A stretch of DNA of 64,000 nucleotides from Hymenobacter cellulosivorans (GCF_022919135.1 NZ_CP095049.1:1733501-1797500); one strand, 5' to 3'; numbered from the stretch's first letter, positions 37,141 through 46,188 are shown. Numbers and translations: made by a program. Notes: a model not told the origin generated them from the letters alone.

Positions 37141-37172
37141 AAAAAGCCAGCCCCGGGCAGGACTGGCTTTTT
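37141..37172. terminator. bidirectional terminator
   Basis: AAAAAGCCAG/CTGGCTTTTT with a 12-nt loop, between two minus-strand genes. It would end the comM-upstream isomerase region only on the plus strand reading; on minus it precedes nothing but the comM promoter region side, so its main user is unclear. Confidence 0.75.
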
Positions 37173-37210
37173 CGTAATCTATTCGGAAGAAATCCGTTGG
37201 TGCAGGCCGC

Positions 37211-37804
37211 TTATTTTTCGTCGGCCACCAACTGCTCGATCAGCATGATCAGGATGTGGATAGCCTTGATGTGGATTTCCTGGACCCGGTCGGCAAAGCC
37301 GTGGTGGGGCGCCCGGATTTCCACGTCGCTCAGGGCCGCCAGCTGGCCCCCATCCTTGCCCGTGAGGCTCACGACCGTCATGCCGCTGGCTTTGGCGGCT
37401 TCGGCGGCCCGCAGCACGTTGGGTGAGTTGCCGCTAGTGCTGATGGCCAGTAGCACGTCGCCGGGACGGCCCAGGGCCTGCACGTAGCGGCTAAACACGT
37501 GCTCATACCCATAGTCGTTGGCCACGCAACTCATGTGAGAGGCCTCAGTGAGGGCAATGGCGCCCAGGGCGGGCCGGTCGAGGCGGTAACGGCCGCTGAG
37601 TTCCTCGGCGAAGTGCTGGGCGTCGCAGAGGGAGCCGCCGTTGCCGCAGCTCAGGATTTTGCCGTGTTGCTTCAGGCTGGTCGCCATAAGGCGGGCGGCT
37701 TGTTCGATGCGCGACAGGTTTTCGGGGTCGGCCAGAAAACGGTCGAGCACGGTACGCGCTTCGGTCAGCTCGGCGCGGATGAGGTCAGTTAGGGGTGCAG
37801 TCAC
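37211..37804 (-). CDS. gmhA: SIS-domain phosphoheptose isomerase
   Basis: A 197-residue single-SIS-domain protein. It converts sedoheptulose 7-phosphate to D-glycero-heptose 7-phosphate for lipopolysaccharide synthesis. The fold landmarks are [40 protein letters not shown] and [13 protein letters not shown]. The start codon is GTG at 37804 ([13 protein letters not shown] read as Met). The name gmhA rests on overall pattern; other SIS isomerases of this size look similar, so the substrate is less sure than the fold. It starts 9 bp after the stop of the next minus-strand gene upstream, so the two are probably co-transcribed. Confidence 0.88.
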   Translation of the reverse strand: MTAPLTDLIRAELTEARTVLDRFLADPENLSRIEQAARLMATSLKQHGKILSCGNGGSLCDAQHFAEELSGRYRLDRPALGAIALTEASHMSCVANDYGYEHVFSRYVQALGRPGDVLLAISTSGNSPNVLRAAEAAKASGMTVVSLTGKDGGQLAALSDVEIRAPHHGFADRVQEIHIKAIHILIMLIEQLVADEK

Positions 37805-37813
37805 ACCGCAAAG

Positions 37814-38410
37814 TTACACCGTCGGACGATTGTCCAGGTCAGCCGCCGATGCGGGCGGAATACTGCTTTGGGGCCGCTGGGGTGGTACCGTCGTCAGATT
37901 GGGGTCAGACTGTTGATAACCAGTCGGATTTACCTCGTGGACCGTCGTGACCGTACCGCCGGACGTGGGCGGGATGGCCGAGTCGATGTATACCGGCGCC
38001 GGTGCCACGGGGCCCGACTGGTACACGGTAGTAGGAGCCGGGGCCGGCGCAACAGGCGTTACGGGAGCGGCGGACGTGGTGGTAGTCACGGTGCGCTGCT
38101 GAAATTCCCGCTCGCGCTGGTCAATCTGGTGGTCGTAGAGCTTGGCTTTGAGCTCGTTGATTTTACCATTGAGTACCGTCGTTTCGCGGCGCAGCAGGGC
38201 GCTGTCCATGTTTTCGGTAATCAGGTGCAAGGCTAGCAGAATGGCACCAATGATGAACAGCGTGTAGTAAAACGCCGTCAGGCCCTCGGGGCCGGTCAGG
38301 TTGAAGGTCGAGGCGAAGGTGTCGCGGGTAGCGGGGCTGAAGATGAACAGCAGTGCCAGCAGCAAGTACACCATGACCAGCACGGTAACAATTCGTTTGA
38401 GAGCAAGCAT
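37814..38410 (-). CDS. hypothetical membrane protein with coiled coil
   Basis: A 198-residue protein with two N-terminal helices (KRIVTVLVMVYLLLALLFIF; FYYTLFIIGAILLALHLITE), a coiled coil (about 75-105, rich in R/E/L/K) and a long Pro/Thr/Ala/Val-rich tail (about 108-198). No family recognised. It precedes gmhA by 9 bp, so the pair is probably one transcript. The tail looks disordered. Confidence 0.75.
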   Translation of the reverse strand: MLALKRIVTVLVMVYLLLALLFIFSPATRDTFASTFNLTGPEGLTAFYYTLFIIGAILLALHLITENMDSALLRRETTVLNGKINELKAKLYDHQIDQREREFQQRTVTTTTSAAPVTPVAPAPAPTTVYQSGPVAPAPVYIDSAIPPTSGGTVTTVHEVNPTGYQQSDPNLTTVPPQRPQSSIPPASAADLDNRPTV

Positions 38411-38494
38411 AGGAGAGAAGAGCTAGAAGTCCGAAAAAAGCCGGTGACGACTCCCTGCGGAGGCATCGGCCGGCGGCTGTCGGCATAAACGCAA

Positions 38495-38519
38495 GCCGGG
38501 CCCTTACAGTTGGCCCGGC
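38495..38519 (-). terminator. hairpin after the MsbA-like gene
   Basis: GCCGGGCC/GGCCCGGC with a 9-nt loop lies 31 bp past the stop on the minus strand; the T-tract is poor. Confidence 0.5.
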
Positions 38520-38549
38520 CTATATTTCCCCCTCTGATTATACTGGCCG

Positions 38550-40388
38550 CTAAGGCAGCACGCCGTTGGTTTGCATCGAATTGAGACGCTGGTACACGCC
38601 GCCTTCGCGCCGCAACAATTCCTCGTGGGAGCCGCGCTCCACGATGCGACCCTGCTGGAGCACCACGATTTCGTCGGCGTGCTGAATGGTGCTCAGGCGG
38701 TGGGCAATGACGAGCGAGGTGCGGTTCTGCATCAGGCGGGTCAGGGCTTCCTGCACCAGCTTTTCCGATTCGGTATCCAGGGCCGAAGTGGCTTCATCCA
38801 AAATCAGGATGGGCGGATTGCGCAGGATGGCCCTAGCAATGCTCAGGCGCTGCCGCTGCCCGCCCGAGAGCCGGCTGCCCCGGTCACCGATAAAGGTGTG
38901 GTAGCCGTCCGGAGCCTGAATGATGAACTCGTGGGCGTTGGCAATCTTGGCTGCTTCCATTACCTGCTCGTCGGTGGCCTCGGTATTGAAGCGGATGTTG
39001 TTCAGAATCGTGTCGTTGAACAGGATACTTTCCTGGGTCACGATGCCCATTTGGTCGCGCACGGAGTGAATGGTGCAGTCGCGCACCTCGTGGCCGTCGA
39101 TGAGGATCTGGCCGCCGGTGGGGTCGTAGAAGCGGGGCAGCAGGTCGGCCAGGGTGCTTTTGCCGCCGCCCGACGGGCCCACCAGGGCCACCGTTTTGCC
39201 CTTGGGAATAATCAGGTTGATGTCCTGCAACACCGGCTTTTCGCCGTAGCTGAACTGCAGGTTGCGCAGCTCAATCTGGTGCTGGAAGGCGGGCAGAATC
39301 TTGGCGTCGGGCTTGTCACGAATGGCCGGCTCGGTATCGATAATGCTCAGCACCCGCTCCCCGGCTACGAGGCCGCGCTGGATATTGCCAAACGAGGACG
39401 ACAAGGACTTAGCCGGGGTAAGCACCTGCGAAAACATGATGATGTAGGTAATAAAGGCCGCGGCCTGCAACGTGGAAGTGCCGCCCAGAATCAGGGTGCC
39501 GCCGAAGTACAGCAGGCCCGCCACGACCATCACGCCTGCAAACTCGGAAAACGGCGAAGCCAGGTCCCGGATGTTGTCGATGCGACGGGAGGCCTGGGCG
39601 TACTGGTCGTTTTGCTGCTCAAACTTGCCCTTGATGTAGTCCTGGGCGTTGAAAGCCTTGATAACCCGGATGCCGCCGAGCGTCTCGTCAATCACCGACA
39701 GCATGGTGCCCAGGGTGCTCTGGCTGGTTTTGGCCTGGGTGCGCAGCCGCTTGGAGAGAGTTGCAATGATACCGCCCGACAGCGGCAGCAGAATCAGAGT
39801 GAACAGGGTGAGCTTGACCGACATGTAAAACAGCACCACGAAGTAGCCCACAATAGTCAGCGGATCGCGCACGACGGCCTGCAGGGTGTTGACCACCGAA
39901 ATTTCCACCTCTTGCACGTCGTTGGTGAAGCGCGACATCAAATCACCCTTCCTCTCGGAGGCAAAGTAGCCCAGCTGCAATTGGATGATGCGGTGGTACA
40001 GGTCGCGGCGCAGGTTGCGGATAACGCGGGCCCGCACCCGGGCCGCCAGCCGCAAGCTCAGGTAGCGGAACACGTTGCTGAAAAACACTGACGTAATCAG
40101 CACCAAACACACGAATAGTAGGGCACCGAGCTTGCCGTGCTCGGCAATTACCTGGGCAAAAAAGTAGTTGAACGTGCCCGTGACGTAGTCCAGGGTAAGA
40201 GCAAACTCGGGCAGGCGGGCCGGGGCATCCAGCTTATTGGTGGTTTCAAACAGCACGTTCAGCATCGGGATGACCAGGGCTAAGTTGCCGATGCCGAAGA
40301 AGATGCCGAAGATGGTATAGAGCAGGTAGAGCGGTACCGTATTGGCCAGGGGCCGGGCGTACTGCAGAATGCGGAGGTAGGTCTTCAT
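38550..40388 (-). CDS. MsbA-like ABC exporter (fused permease and ATPase)
   Basis: A 612-residue half-transporter. An N-terminal six-helix exporter domain (about 1-330) is followed by an ATPase with Walker A GPSGGGKSTLADLL, Q-loop near GIVTQESILFND, signature LSGGQRQRLSIARAIL, Walker B ILILDEATSALD and H-loop VIAHRLSTI. It works as a homodimer. The family includes MsbA, the lipid A flippase, which is the most likely role in a Gram-negative with one such gene near envelope genes, but multidrug export cannot be excluded from sequence. Confidence 0.9.
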   Translation of the reverse strand: MKTYLRILQYARPLANTVPLYLLYTIFGIFFGIGNLALVIPMLNVLFETTNKLDAPARLPEFALTLDYVTGTFNYFFAQVIAEHGKLGALLFVCLVLITSVFFSNVFRYLSLRLAARVRARVIRNLRRDLYHRIIQLQLGYFASERKGDLMSRFTNDVQEVEISVVNTLQAVVRDPLTIVGYFVVLFYMSVKLTLFTLILLPLSGGIIATLSKRLRTQAKTSQSTLGTMLSVIDETLGGIRVIKAFNAQDYIKGKFEQQNDQYAQASRRIDNIRDLASPFSEFAGVMVVAGLLYFGGTLILGGTSTLQAAAFITYIIMFSQVLTPAKSLSSSFGNIQRGLVAGERVLSIIDTEPAIRDKPDAKILPAFQHQIELRNLQFSYGEKPVLQDINLIIPKGKTVALVGPSGGGKSTLADLLPRFYDPTGGQILIDGHEVRDCTIHSVRDQMGIVTQESILFNDTILNNIRFNTEATDEQVMEAAKIANAHEFIIQAPDGYHTFIGDRGSRLSGGQRQRLSIARAILRNPPILILDEATSALDTESEKLVQEALTRLMQNRTSLVIAHRLSTIQHADEIVVLQQGRIVERGSHEELLRREGGVYQRLNSMQTNGVLP

Positions 40389-40412
40389 CAGGGAAGCAGG
40401 GCAGGCGTTACG

Positions 40413-40766
40413 CTAGGCAGGACGGCGGAACTCGGAAATTACTTCAATCGGGCCGCGAATGTGCTGGTTGAACTCCTCCAGTTGCTCGGCCGGCACCCAG
40501 AGCTCATTGTGCTGCGGATTGCCCACGTTCTGCACCGGAAACTTGTGCAGGTAGGCCGAGTCGACGGCGAAGCGCACCACGTAGCCTACGCCGTAGAACG
40601 GCACGTTCCAGTCGCGGCTGATCTGGGCGGCGTAGTCTTCATTGAGCACCGGGTAAAAAATCGGCTGCTCGGGCAGGCGGGGCGGAAAGGCTTGCCAGCC
40701 CGAAGCGGCAATCAAATCCAGCTCCTGCTGATTAACGGGCCGGTAGAGAAGCGTAGTGTCAGACAT
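40413..40766 (-). CDS. small protein of the 'ADP-ribosylation/crystallin J1' type
   Basis: A 117-residue cytoplasmic protein: LYRPVNQQELDLIAASGW, FPPRLPEQPIFYPVLNEDYA, VPFYGVGYVVRFAV and LWVPAEQLEEFNQHI. Proteins with this pattern carry the label ADP-ribosylation/crystallin J1 in databases as I remember them, but this one is far too short for an ADP-ribosylglycohydrolase, so the label says little about function. It is 24 bp upstream of the exporter gene on the same strand and may be co-transcribed. Confidence 0.7.
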   Translation of the reverse strand: MSDTTLLYRPVNQQELDLIAASGWQAFPPRLPEQPIFYPVLNEDYAAQISRDWNVPFYGVGYVVRFAVDSAYLHKFPVQNVGNPQHNELWVPAEQLEEFNQHIRGPIEVISEFRRPA

Positions 40767-40919
40767 AGGGAGGCAAGCCGAAAAGGAGAAGCTACAAAGG
40801 TAGGCCCGGATTCGGCTTGTGATTCAGGCAACCCTTTGGGGGCTTGGGCGCGAGTAGACGGATAGAACCGCACTTATTCTCCACCACGGCTTTTCCAGCC
40901 TTTTTCTGCCTCACTTTTC

Positions 40920-41378
40920 ATGGAACGCAAAGAATTTATCCAGCTCTTCGGCATGGGTGCCGCCGCCATTCTAGCTACCGGCTGCCTGGGTGGCTGCTCG
41001 GGCAGCAAAGACGACAACCCCACCCCAGCGCCCGGCACCGGGGGCGGCCCTACGGGCCCCGCCGGCGTCGACTTCACCCTGGACCTGACTGAGCCGGCCA
41101 ACGCGGCTCTGAACGACCCGCAAAAGGGCTACGTGTACGGGGCCAGCAACGCGGTAATCGTGGCCAAGCTCACCGACGGTAGCTACATTGCCGTGCAGGC
41201 GCCTTGCACCCACGAGGGCACAACTATTGTATTCGAGGCCAGCTCCAGCATGTTCCGCTGCCCCAACCACGGCTCCATGTTCACTGCCAACGGGACGGTA
41301 GCCAACGGCCCCGCCGCCCGCGCCCTGAAAAAGTACACTGTATCCCGCACGGGCAATACGCTGCGCGTAACGGGTTAA
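40920..41378 (+). CDS. Rieske [2Fe-2S] lipoprotein
   Basis: A 152-residue exported protein. Its N-terminus is MERKEFIQLFGMGAAAILAT followed by GC, a lipoprotein-like signal (lipobox Cys near 22 or 26). A Gly/Pro-rich linker leads to a Rieske domain with both cluster-binding boxes: Cys96-Thr-His98 in PCTHEG and Cys114-Pro-Asn-His117 in CPNHGS. This should bind a [2Fe-2S] cluster and carry electrons on the outside of the membrane. No cytochrome b or oxygenase partner is nearby, so the electron donor and acceptor are unknown. Confidence 0.93.
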   Translation: MERKEFIQLFGMGAAAILATGCLGGCSGSKDDNPTPAPGTGGGPTGPAGVDFTLDLTEPANAALNDPQKGYVYGASNAVIVAKLTDGSYIAVQAPCTHEGTTIVFEASSSMFRCPNHGSMFTANGTVANGPAARALKKYTVSRTGNTLRVTG

Positions 41379-41382
41379 AAGC

Positions 41383-41425
41383 AAAAAGCCGGTCTGGTGG
41401 ATGTTTCCCGCCAAATCGGCTTTTT
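41383..41425. terminator. bidirectional terminator
   Basis: AAAAAGCCG/CGGCTTTTT flanks an inner GGTGG/CCGCC-like pairing, between the convergent Rieske and barrel genes. Confidence 0.8.
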
Positions 41426-41446
41426 ACTTATACTCCTGCAGTCGGC

Positions 41447-43333
41447 TTAAAACTCGTGCAGGCGCTGGGCAATATTCCAGCGCAGGGCCACGGAAGTAAA
41501 AGCTTCGGTGCCATTACCGACGGCCGTAGCTGCCCCGCTCTGGCGGCGCACGATTTGCTTGGCATCCAGCCACAGGTTGTGTTTGACCATGTAGCTGGCC
41601 GTCAGGTCGAGATGCACCAGCTTGGTCGTATTGCCTTGGCCCACCGTGTTGCCGAAGTCACGCACCCGCTGGGTGTTATAGGATTTCAGTACGTTGCCGC
41701 CGTAGTTGGGCTCGGGGTCCACGCCGGGTACGTTGTCGAGGCCCTGCTTGGTGTAGAAGGCCTTGCCCACCACATTCAGGCGGGGCAGAGGCTGGTAGCT
41801 CAGCACGCCCAGCAGCTCGTAGAGGTTAGCGCCCATGGGGTGAGCTAGGGGCTGCTGGTAGTGCTGGTAGTTGGTGTAGATTTCCTCGTGTTGGTAAGTG
41901 TAGGGCCGGATGTAGTTGAACTCGGCCTGCACGTCCAGATTTTTAATGCCGGCTACGTCGATGTATTTACCGCCAATCTGAAAGGCCTGTTTGTTGGCCC
42001 ACCAGCCGCTGCCCGCCCGGATTTCACTGATTTTGAACTCATCCAGTACCAATTGCCCGTAGATCTGGCCGCGGTGCAGAATGTTCCACTTGAAATCGAG
42101 GCCCAGGATGGCGTTATCGGCTGATCCGACGTTCTGCTCAACGGCGCGGTAGAAAATTACGGGGTTCAGGTATTGGAGTTCAAAGCCCCGGGCCCGGCGG
42201 CCGGGTATTACTTTGCCGTTGGCATACACAGTATCGGGCTCCGGGTTGCGGCCTCCCAGAATCGTGCTTTCGAACACGCCGATGTTGAAGTTGGGCGTCA
42301 CGTCGAAGCTGAGGTGGTGCAGGGCCATGTACTTTTTGGGGTACACCTGGTCGGCCACTTCCCGTTGGGCCGTCAGCTCGGCAAACAGGTTCTGGTAGTT
42401 AAATTTCCAGATGCGGGTATTGACTTTCAGAAAGAAGTACGGGGCACTGTAGTCCGACAAAATGAGGGAGCGGTACCCGTTGCCGATGAAGTTCCGGTCG
42501 TGGGCCAGCTGCAGATTGACGTGCTTGCCAGCTGCGTAGGTAATTCCGCCCCGGGCCGTGAAGAAGTCATACTGGTTGCTGCCTTCGGTTTTGAAGTATT
42601 TCCAGTAGCCCTCGTGCGGCACGATTTGGTCGCGCTGAATGCGGGTTTGCACGTACTGCGGGGCTACCATCTGGTTGTCGGCCAGAAACGTGTAGAAGCC
42701 CAGGCGGCCGTCGATACTACCCTCCAGTTGCACGCCGCGGGTATTGACGTACTGAATGCCGTTGGTTTCGGTGTCCTTGCCTACCTGCAACAGCAGCACC
42801 GGGTTCACGCGCAACGTAAAGTCCTCGGTCTTGACGTTGTACAAGTCGGTCTGGTACTGGTAGAAGCTCTTCAGGAAGGGCCGCCGGCTTCGGTTCAGCG
42901 GCACGTACTGCGACTGGGGCAGATAATTCCAGTTGTCGCGCAGCAGATATTCGGCGTTGAAGCGGTCGGCTGCTGAAAGGGATGCGGCCGTGCTGCTGTC
43001 CTGCAGAATGCGCTGGCCCAGCCGGGCTATTGCTTTGCGGTGGTAGGGCCGCACGGCAGTGTAGGGGTCGTGCAGCGTATCGGGGCCGTACTTGATAACG
43101 TAGCGGTCGATGAGCCGGTACGTGTCTTGGTCGAGCGGCACGTAAGTAGGGCCTTGCATGGCCGGGCTCAAATCGGTGCCGGGTGGGGGAGGCGGCGGCA
43201 CCGGATGGTCAAAATGCAGCCAGACGTTGTCTTTGCTCTCCGTTGCGGGGGGCGGCGTCGTCGTTGTCTGGGCCACGGCGCGGCTCGCCAGGAAGCCCAG
43301 GGCCGATACAAAAAGGATTAGCGGTTTCTTCAT
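41447..43333 (-). CDS. Wzi-like outer-membrane beta-barrel protein
   Basis: A 628-residue protein. The ATG at 43333 begins a signal peptide (MKKPLILFVSALGFLASRAVA) and the longer frame adds 45 unlikely residues. A Thr/Pro-rich N-terminal region (VPPPPPPGTDLSP) and a helical segment (about 55-110) precede a large barrel region with strands such as FELQYLNPVIFYRAVEQNVG, GLDFKWNILHRGQIYGQLV and FQIGGKYIDV. These match the capsule-assembly Wzi family (PF14052 type, from memory), which in Bacteroidota also includes gliding-associated RemB-like proteins. Role in exopolysaccharide or surface attachment is likely but not shown by the context. Confidence 0.75.
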   Translation of the reverse strand: MKKPLILFVSALGFLASRAVAQTTTTPPPATESKDNVWLHFDHPVPPPPPPGTDLSPAMQGPTYVPLDQDTYRLIDRYVIKYGPDTLHDPYTAVRPYHRKAIARLGQRILQDSSTAASLSAADRFNAEYLLRDNWNYLPQSQYVPLNRSRRPFLKSFYQYQTDLYNVKTEDFTLRVNPVLLLQVGKDTETNGIQYVNTRGVQLEGSIDGRLGFYTFLADNQMVAPQYVQTRIQRDQIVPHEGYWKYFKTEGSNQYDFFTARGGITYAAGKHVNLQLAHDRNFIGNGYRSLILSDYSAPYFFLKVNTRIWKFNYQNLFAELTAQREVADQVYPKKYMALHHLSFDVTPNFNIGVFESTILGGRNPEPDTVYANGKVIPGRRARGFELQYLNPVIFYRAVEQNVGSADNAILGLDFKWNILHRGQIYGQLVLDEFKISEIRAGSGWWANKQAFQIGGKYIDVAGIKNLDVQAEFNYIRPYTYQHEEIYTNYQHYQQPLAHPMGANLYELLGVLSYQPLPRLNVVGKAFYTKQGLDNVPGVDPEPNYGGNVLKSYNTQRVRDFGNTVGQGNTTKLVHLDLTASYMVKHNLWLDAKQIVRRQSGAATAVGNGTEAFTSVALRWNIAQRLHEF

Positions 43334-43501
43334 AAGAACGAGGGGCGAGGCTGCTGGTAGGGCACCCGGCGGGGCAAACCTACGCAGTTCGACGGTGGGA
43401 GTTAAGGCCAAGCTGAAAAGTAGCGCCACAAGCTGCGCATTACCGGGGTAGGCCTTGTACGCTACCAACGCTAAAAAGCAGCAAGCCCGTGTAGATTGCT
43501 C

Positions 43502-43509
43502 TACTTTTG
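43502..43509 (+). promoter_or_regulatory. -7 box upstream of the acyltransferase-like gene
   Basis: TACTTTTG matches TAnnTTTG. It covers the TTG at 43507, so that TTG is unlikely to be the start codon if this box is used. Confidence 0.4.
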
Positions 43510-43539
43510 TCCGGATTTCCGCCTTTACTGTTTCCGCCG

Positions 43540-44487
43540 TTGCCCCTGTACCTGCTCCCCTTTGCCCACCTCGACCTGGCCGCCTGGGATGCCTGCGTAG
43601 CTGCTGCCGAGCCGGCCGTACCCTACGCCCAAAGCGTCTGGCTGCAGGCCACAGCCCGCCGCTGGGATGCCGTGGTGGAAGTAGAGCCGGGTTCGGGCCG
43701 CTACCTCTCGGTGCTGCCGTTGCCTGCCAAGCGCCGGCCCTGGGGACGGGAAAGCTTTCAGCCGCCTTTCACCCAGCAGCTGGGCCTGCTCACCACTATC
43801 GGCAGCCGCCACCGCGACCTAGCCGAGTATCTGGCCCTGGCCACCGGCCGCTACGCCCGCCAGTATCTGCAGGCCAACAGCGGCAACCTACTGCCGACTG
43901 CCCCCCCGGATTTTCACCTAGCCTGGCGCCAAACCTACTGCCTGCCGCTGGAGGCCAGCTACGAGACCTTGCACAAAGGCTACGCCGCCGACTACCGCCG
44001 CCGCCTGCGCCTGAATCAGCAGCTGGAGCAGCCGCTACAGGTCACGGAAACTCACTCGGCCGACGGGCTGCTGCGCCTGTTTCGGAAGCATAAGGGTGGG
44101 GAAGTGGCCAGCCTCAAGCCCCGTCACTACCGGCAGCTGGAGCAGCTTATCAGCAACCTGCAGGAGCTGGGCCAGGTCCGGATTCTGGAGGTTTTGGCGC
44201 CCAGTTCCGGCGAATTGCTGGCCGGCGCGCTGTTCGTCGTCACGCCCCGGGTCATTATCTACCTGTTTGCCGCTGCCTCGCCGGCCGGTAAAAAAGCGGC
44301 GGCCCCGCTGTTGCTGCTCGACTACCTGATTCAGGACTACGCTGCCACACCGGGCCTCGTGCTCGACTTCGAGGGTGGCATGATTCCGTCAATTGCCCGT
44401 TTTTTTGCCAACTTCGGGGCCCGGCCCGTTCCCTACGCCGCCCTCACCCTTACCCGCCAGCCCTGGTATCTGTTATGGAAACGCTAA
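43540..44487 (+). CDS. GNAT/FemAB-like acyltransferase family protein
   Basis: About 315 residues. There is no ATG near the 5' end; the frame is open from 43507, and TTG at 43540 (MPLYLLPFAHLDLAAW) was chosen because it starts the conserved-looking part and lies after the -7 box. Upstream TTG at 43507 or CTG codons cannot be excluded. The protein has the layout of a FemAB-like tandem GNAT fold: LHKGYAADYRRRLRLNQQL, LRLFRKHKGGEVASL, LLAGALFVVTPRVIIYLFAA and LDFEGGMIPSIARFFANFGA, the last close to the acyl-CoA or aminoacyl-tRNA-binding end of such enzymes. The substrate is unknown. Its last 13 bp overlap the start of upp, so the two are probably translationally coupled. Confidence 0.75.
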   Translation: MPLYLLPFAHLDLAAWDACVAAAEPAVPYAQSVWLQATARRWDAVVEVEPGSGRYLSVLPLPAKRRPWGRESFQPPFTQQLGLLTTIGSRHRDLAEYLALATGRYARQYLQANSGNLLPTAPPDFHLAWRQTYCLPLEASYETLHKGYAADYRRRLRLNQQLEQPLQVTETHSADGLLRLFRKHKGGEVASLKPRHYRQLEQLISNLQELGQVRILEVLAPSSGELLAGALFVVTPRVIIYLFAAASPAGKKAAAPLLLLDYLIQDYAATPGLVLDFEGGMIPSIARFFANFGARPVPYAALTLTRQPWYLLWKR

Positions 44488-45155
44488 ACACCCCCTCCGC
44501 AAGTCCCGCAGACCGCGTCCGTATTGTGTGCGCCGAGCCCTCTATTGCCAATCACTTTTTGGCTGAGCTCCGTGATGTGGACGTACAGCGCGACAGTCTG
44601 CGCTTCCGCCGCAACCTGCAGCGCCTGGGCGAAATCATTGCCTACCGCATCAGCTCCCAGCTCAGCTACACCGAAAAAGTGGTGAAAACGCCCCTAGCCG
44701 AGTCGAGCAGCAAGCAGCTGCGCGACTTCCCGGTGCTGGCCACCGTACTGCGCGCCGGTTTGCCATTTCACCAGGGCTTTCTGAATTACTTCGACCAGTC
44801 GCCCAGCGCCTTTGCCGCCGCTTACCGCATCGAGGGCACCTCGCAGGTCCAGGTCCAGGTGGACTACCTCTCGGCGCCTAACCTCGACGAGCGGGTGCTG
44901 ATCTTGGCCGACCCCATGCTAGCCAGCGGCAAGTCCTTGGTGCAGACTTACCGGGCTATGCTGCGTTTCGGCCAGCCCCGGCAGGTGCACATTGCGGCCG
45001 TTATCGCCTCGCCCGAGGGCGTGGAATACGTGACCCGCGAGATTCCCGAAGCCACGCTCTGGGTAGCCGCCGTGGATGACCACCTCAATGAGCACGCCTA
45101 CATCGTGCCCGGCCTGGGCGACGCCGGCGACTTGTCGTACGGCAGCAAATTGTAA
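44475..45155 (+). CDS. upp: uracil phosphoribosyltransferase
   Basis: Pyrimidine salvage: uracil plus PRPP gives UMP. A 226-residue protein with the family's N-terminal part (ATVLRAGLPFHQGFLNYF for the uracil side), the PRPP-binding loop LILADPMLASGKSLVQTY and the C-terminal uracil-binding loop VDDHLNEHAYIVPGLGDAGD. The start ATG lies inside the end of the previous gene (13-bp overlap). Confidence 0.95.
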   Translation: METLNTPSASPADRVRIVCAEPSIANHFLAELRDVDVQRDSLRFRRNLQRLGEIIAYRISSQLSYTEKVVKTPLAESSSKQLRDFPVLATVLRAGLPFHQGFLNYFDQSPSAFAAAYRIEGTSQVQVQVDYLSAPNLDERVLILADPMLASGKSLVQTYRAMLRFGQPRQVHIAAVIASPEGVEYVTREIPEATLWVAAVDDHLNEHAYIVPGLGDAGDLSYGSKL

Positions 45156-45244
45156 TGCGCCGGTAACGTTTCGGAACCAAACGGGCTGGTACTTACCTCG
45201 TATCTTTACCCCATACCAGTTTCCTCTTTAGCCCCGAAAACGCC

Positions 45245-45697
45245 GTGTTGCCTCATATTGCCAAATACGCCTCCGTTTTCCTGCTGAGCATGGTCAAGTT
45301 CTTCGGCGGCCCGCTGGCGGGCGTGTCGCTGGGCCTCAACTTTTTCCAGACCCTGGGCCTGACCGTGGCCGGCATGATGACCACCGTGGTGGTGGTGTCC
45401 GGAGTGGGGCGCATGTGGGCTTTGCACCAGCGCCAACGCCGCGAAGACAAGGGCAAGCCGCTGTTCAGCAAGCGCAGCCGCCGTATCGTGGGCATCTTCC
45501 GCCGCTTCGGTATGCCCGGCATTGCCTTCCTGACGCCGGTTTTGTTTAGCCCTATCGGCGGCACCGTCATTGCTACCCAGCTGCACGTGCCGCGCTGGCG
45601 CATTCTGCTGCACATGCTCTGGAGCGCGCTGTTCTGGGGCTCGGTACTGACGATGCTCACGGTCCGATTTAGCCACCTGCCGTTTTTTCACCGTTAG
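45245..45697 (+). CDS. small polytopic membrane protein
   Basis: A 150-residue protein with three to four hydrophobic stretches (YASVFLLSMVKFFGG; LGLTVAGMMTTVVVVSGVG; GIAFLTPVLFSPIGG; LLHMLWSALFWGSVLTML), separated by a very basic loop (HQRQRREDKGKPLFSKRSRR). Start codon GTG at 45245, or TTG three bases later. I do not recognise the family. The last 52 codons are duplicated as a fragment at 46816-46971. Confidence 0.7.
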   Translation: MLPHIAKYASVFLLSMVKFFGGPLAGVSLGLNFFQTLGLTVAGMMTTVVVVSGVGRMWALHQRQRREDKGKPLFSKRSRRIVGIFRRFGMPGIAFLTPVLFSPIGGTVIATQLHVPRWRILLHMLWSALFWGSVLTMLTVRFSHLPFFHR

Positions 45698-45722
45698 CCT
45701 GTTTATCGGGTTCTGGGATGAG

Positions 45723-45756
45723 AAAAGGCCAGTCTGCGGAAGCAGGCTGGCCTTTT
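45723..45756. terminator. terminator after the small membrane protein
   Basis: AAAAGGCCAG/CTGGCCTTTT with a 14-nt loop. Confidence 0.87.
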
Positions 45757-46188
45757 CGTTTGCAACGGGGACTGAATGTGTGCCTAGTGGCTTCGTATGG
45801 TATCCGTGTGTGGTAGCTCTGGGTGCTATCTGAGGTAGTCTGGCTAAGCCGGCCAGAGTTGGACGGTGTTTGAAAGTATTTTTTTATGATTATATAGATT
45901 TTTATTGTTTCTGAGTGGCGCATCCGATAGGTTTGCGACCTGCTCCCTCTATACAGCGCTCGTTCAGGCGCTACTACCTATTGCTCATTTCCGGACAGAT
46001 TTCGTTTCCGCACTTCGGTGGGTAGCGCAGCTGTGGGAGATGAGCTTTTTTATTTTAGTGCCTTCCCTGTAGCTACTTCGATCTGGACTTCTGATCCAGT
46101 TGCCCGTTGCGACCATCAACAGCCCCAAAGAGAATCTGCACCCTTGCTGATTCACGTCTATTTATCATTTTTCTTATCTGCTGCCTGT
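45757..46188. other. AT-rich intergenic region upstream of the lipoprotein
   Basis: No gene seen. It is clearly lower in GC than its surroundings, especially 45880-45915. It contains a good promoter (45905-45935) that would give a leader of about 245 nt. Confidence 0.45.
45905..45935 (+). promoter_or_regulatory. Bacteroidota-type promoter with a long leader
   Basis: TTG at 45905-45907, 20 nt, then TAGGTTTG at 45928-45935, a full TAnnTTTG match. The next start codon is 254 nt further on, so the transcript would have a long untranslated leader or include a small RNA. Confidence 0.5.

Noticed and set aside
38571..40091. 506-residue frame on the plus strand
   Set aside because: It is the antisense of the MsbA-like exporter, a frame kept open by the high GC content; it shows no domain and the minus-strand gene has full ABC motifs.
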